A stretch of DNA of 64,000 nucleotides. Source: Bacillus ndiopicus (GTDB taxonomy: Bacteria > Bacillota > Bacilli > Bacillales_A > Planococcaceae). The notes below the pieces were generated by a model that searched no databases, was not told the DNA's origin, and worked only from the letters and a program-made list of their open reading frames with translations. The DNA lies in the NCBI RefSeq assembly GCF_000612805.1, contig NZ_HG964404.1:618174-682173 (forward strand). The letters run 5' to 3'. The translations under genes and the position numbers were made by a program. Position 1 is the stretch's first letter, and every line of letters starts with the position of its first letter. Positions 63,823 to 64,000 of the stretch are shown here, piece by piece.

Positions 63823-64000
63823 TATGACTTATTTACGTTATTCTTGTGTTATCTGCGAATTTCTATGACTTATCTGCGTTTTCCCCGAGTTATCTGCGAA
63901 TTTCTATGACTTATCTGCGTTTTCCCCGAGTTATCTGCGAATTTCTATGACTTATCTGCGCTTTCCCCGAGTTATCTGCGAATTTCTATGACTTATCTGC
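63823..64000 (+). repeat. TTATCTGCG direct repeat array (eight units to the window edge)
   Basis: The core recurs every 19-22 bases, with spacers AATTTCTATGAC and TTTTCCCCGAG or CTTTCCCCGAG strictly alternating, giving a 41-base dimer repeated nearly exactly. The array continues past the window. It is the same family as 27171-27345. Confidence 0.9.

Noticed and set aside
63823..64000. Possible CRISPR array or coding repeat
   Set aside because: Same reasons as the first array; no long open frame crosses it with a ribosome binding site.

Overview
The window is AT-rich and its gene content fits a Bacillales chromosome, most likely of the Lysinibacillus/Solibacillus type (Planococcaceae). Gram-positive regulatory elements (a T-box, BirA, PhoP and Zur operators, strong GGAGG ribosome binding sites) support this. 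So does the order zur - nucleotidase - ispG - LysM protein - yqgB - yqgC - sodA - yqgE - pbpA - pst, which resembles the yqf/yqg region of Bacillus subtilis. There are no tRNA or rRNA genes, no CRISPR array, and no recognisable transposase or integrase.

Region 1 (1-10.7 kb, mostly minus strand) is the most unusual part. A leftward operon starts with a 729-residue protein that I read as contractile-sheath-like and a 141-residue Hcp/tail-tube-like protein. After a hairpin it continues with a J-domain protein, two FHA proteins, a PP2C phosphatase, a degenerate PP2C-TPR membrane protein and a protein cut by the window edge. A soluble Ser/Thr kinase lies next door. It is transcribed divergently from a PlcR/NprR-like HTH-TPR regulator that is followed by a small exported peptide gene. 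Together they look like a phosphorylation-gated contractile or secretion apparatus beside a quorum-sensing pair, in a Gram-positive. The sheath and tube assignments are inference.

Region 2 (10.7-34.3 kb) is core chromosome: a UspA protein, trpEG behind a Trp-type T-box, bioY with a BirA operator, an amidohydrolase, phoU-pstBACS with a clear PhoP operator, an alpha/beta hydrolase, pbpA, a VOC protein, a YqgE-like MFS protein, a PaiB-like protein, sodA, yqgC, yqgB, a methyltransferase, glutaminase, a LysM protein, ispG, a nucleotidase and a HIT protein.

Region 3 (34.3-47.7 kb, minus strand) is a graveyard of Rhs/polymorphic toxin tails with their immunity genes. Rhs core fragments and toxin C-termini carry stops and frameshifts. 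Nearly every one is followed within a few bases by an intact candidate immunity gene (Imm22, SUKH, LRR, macro domain, DUF1963, DUF7660-like and several unnamed). One immunity gene is present twice, almost identical.

Region 4 (47.8-55.8 kb) holds an esterase-like protein with its nucleophile replaced, a TPR protein, a TcyP-like transporter, a PAS chemoreceptor, a PgeF/YlmD-like protein and a PadR regulator, plus two copies of a structured repeat. Region 5 (55.8-61.3 kb) is a cobalamin salvage operon (adenosyltransferase-like, btuF-like, cobU, cobS, cobC-like, a second cobU-like gene, cblT, cblS) under a B12 riboswitch. Region 6 (61.3-64 kb) is znuC-znuB-zur with a Zur operator and a small yqfT-like gene.

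Two families of short intergenic direct repeats, with cores TTATCTGCG and GAGCGAAT, occur in at least five places.
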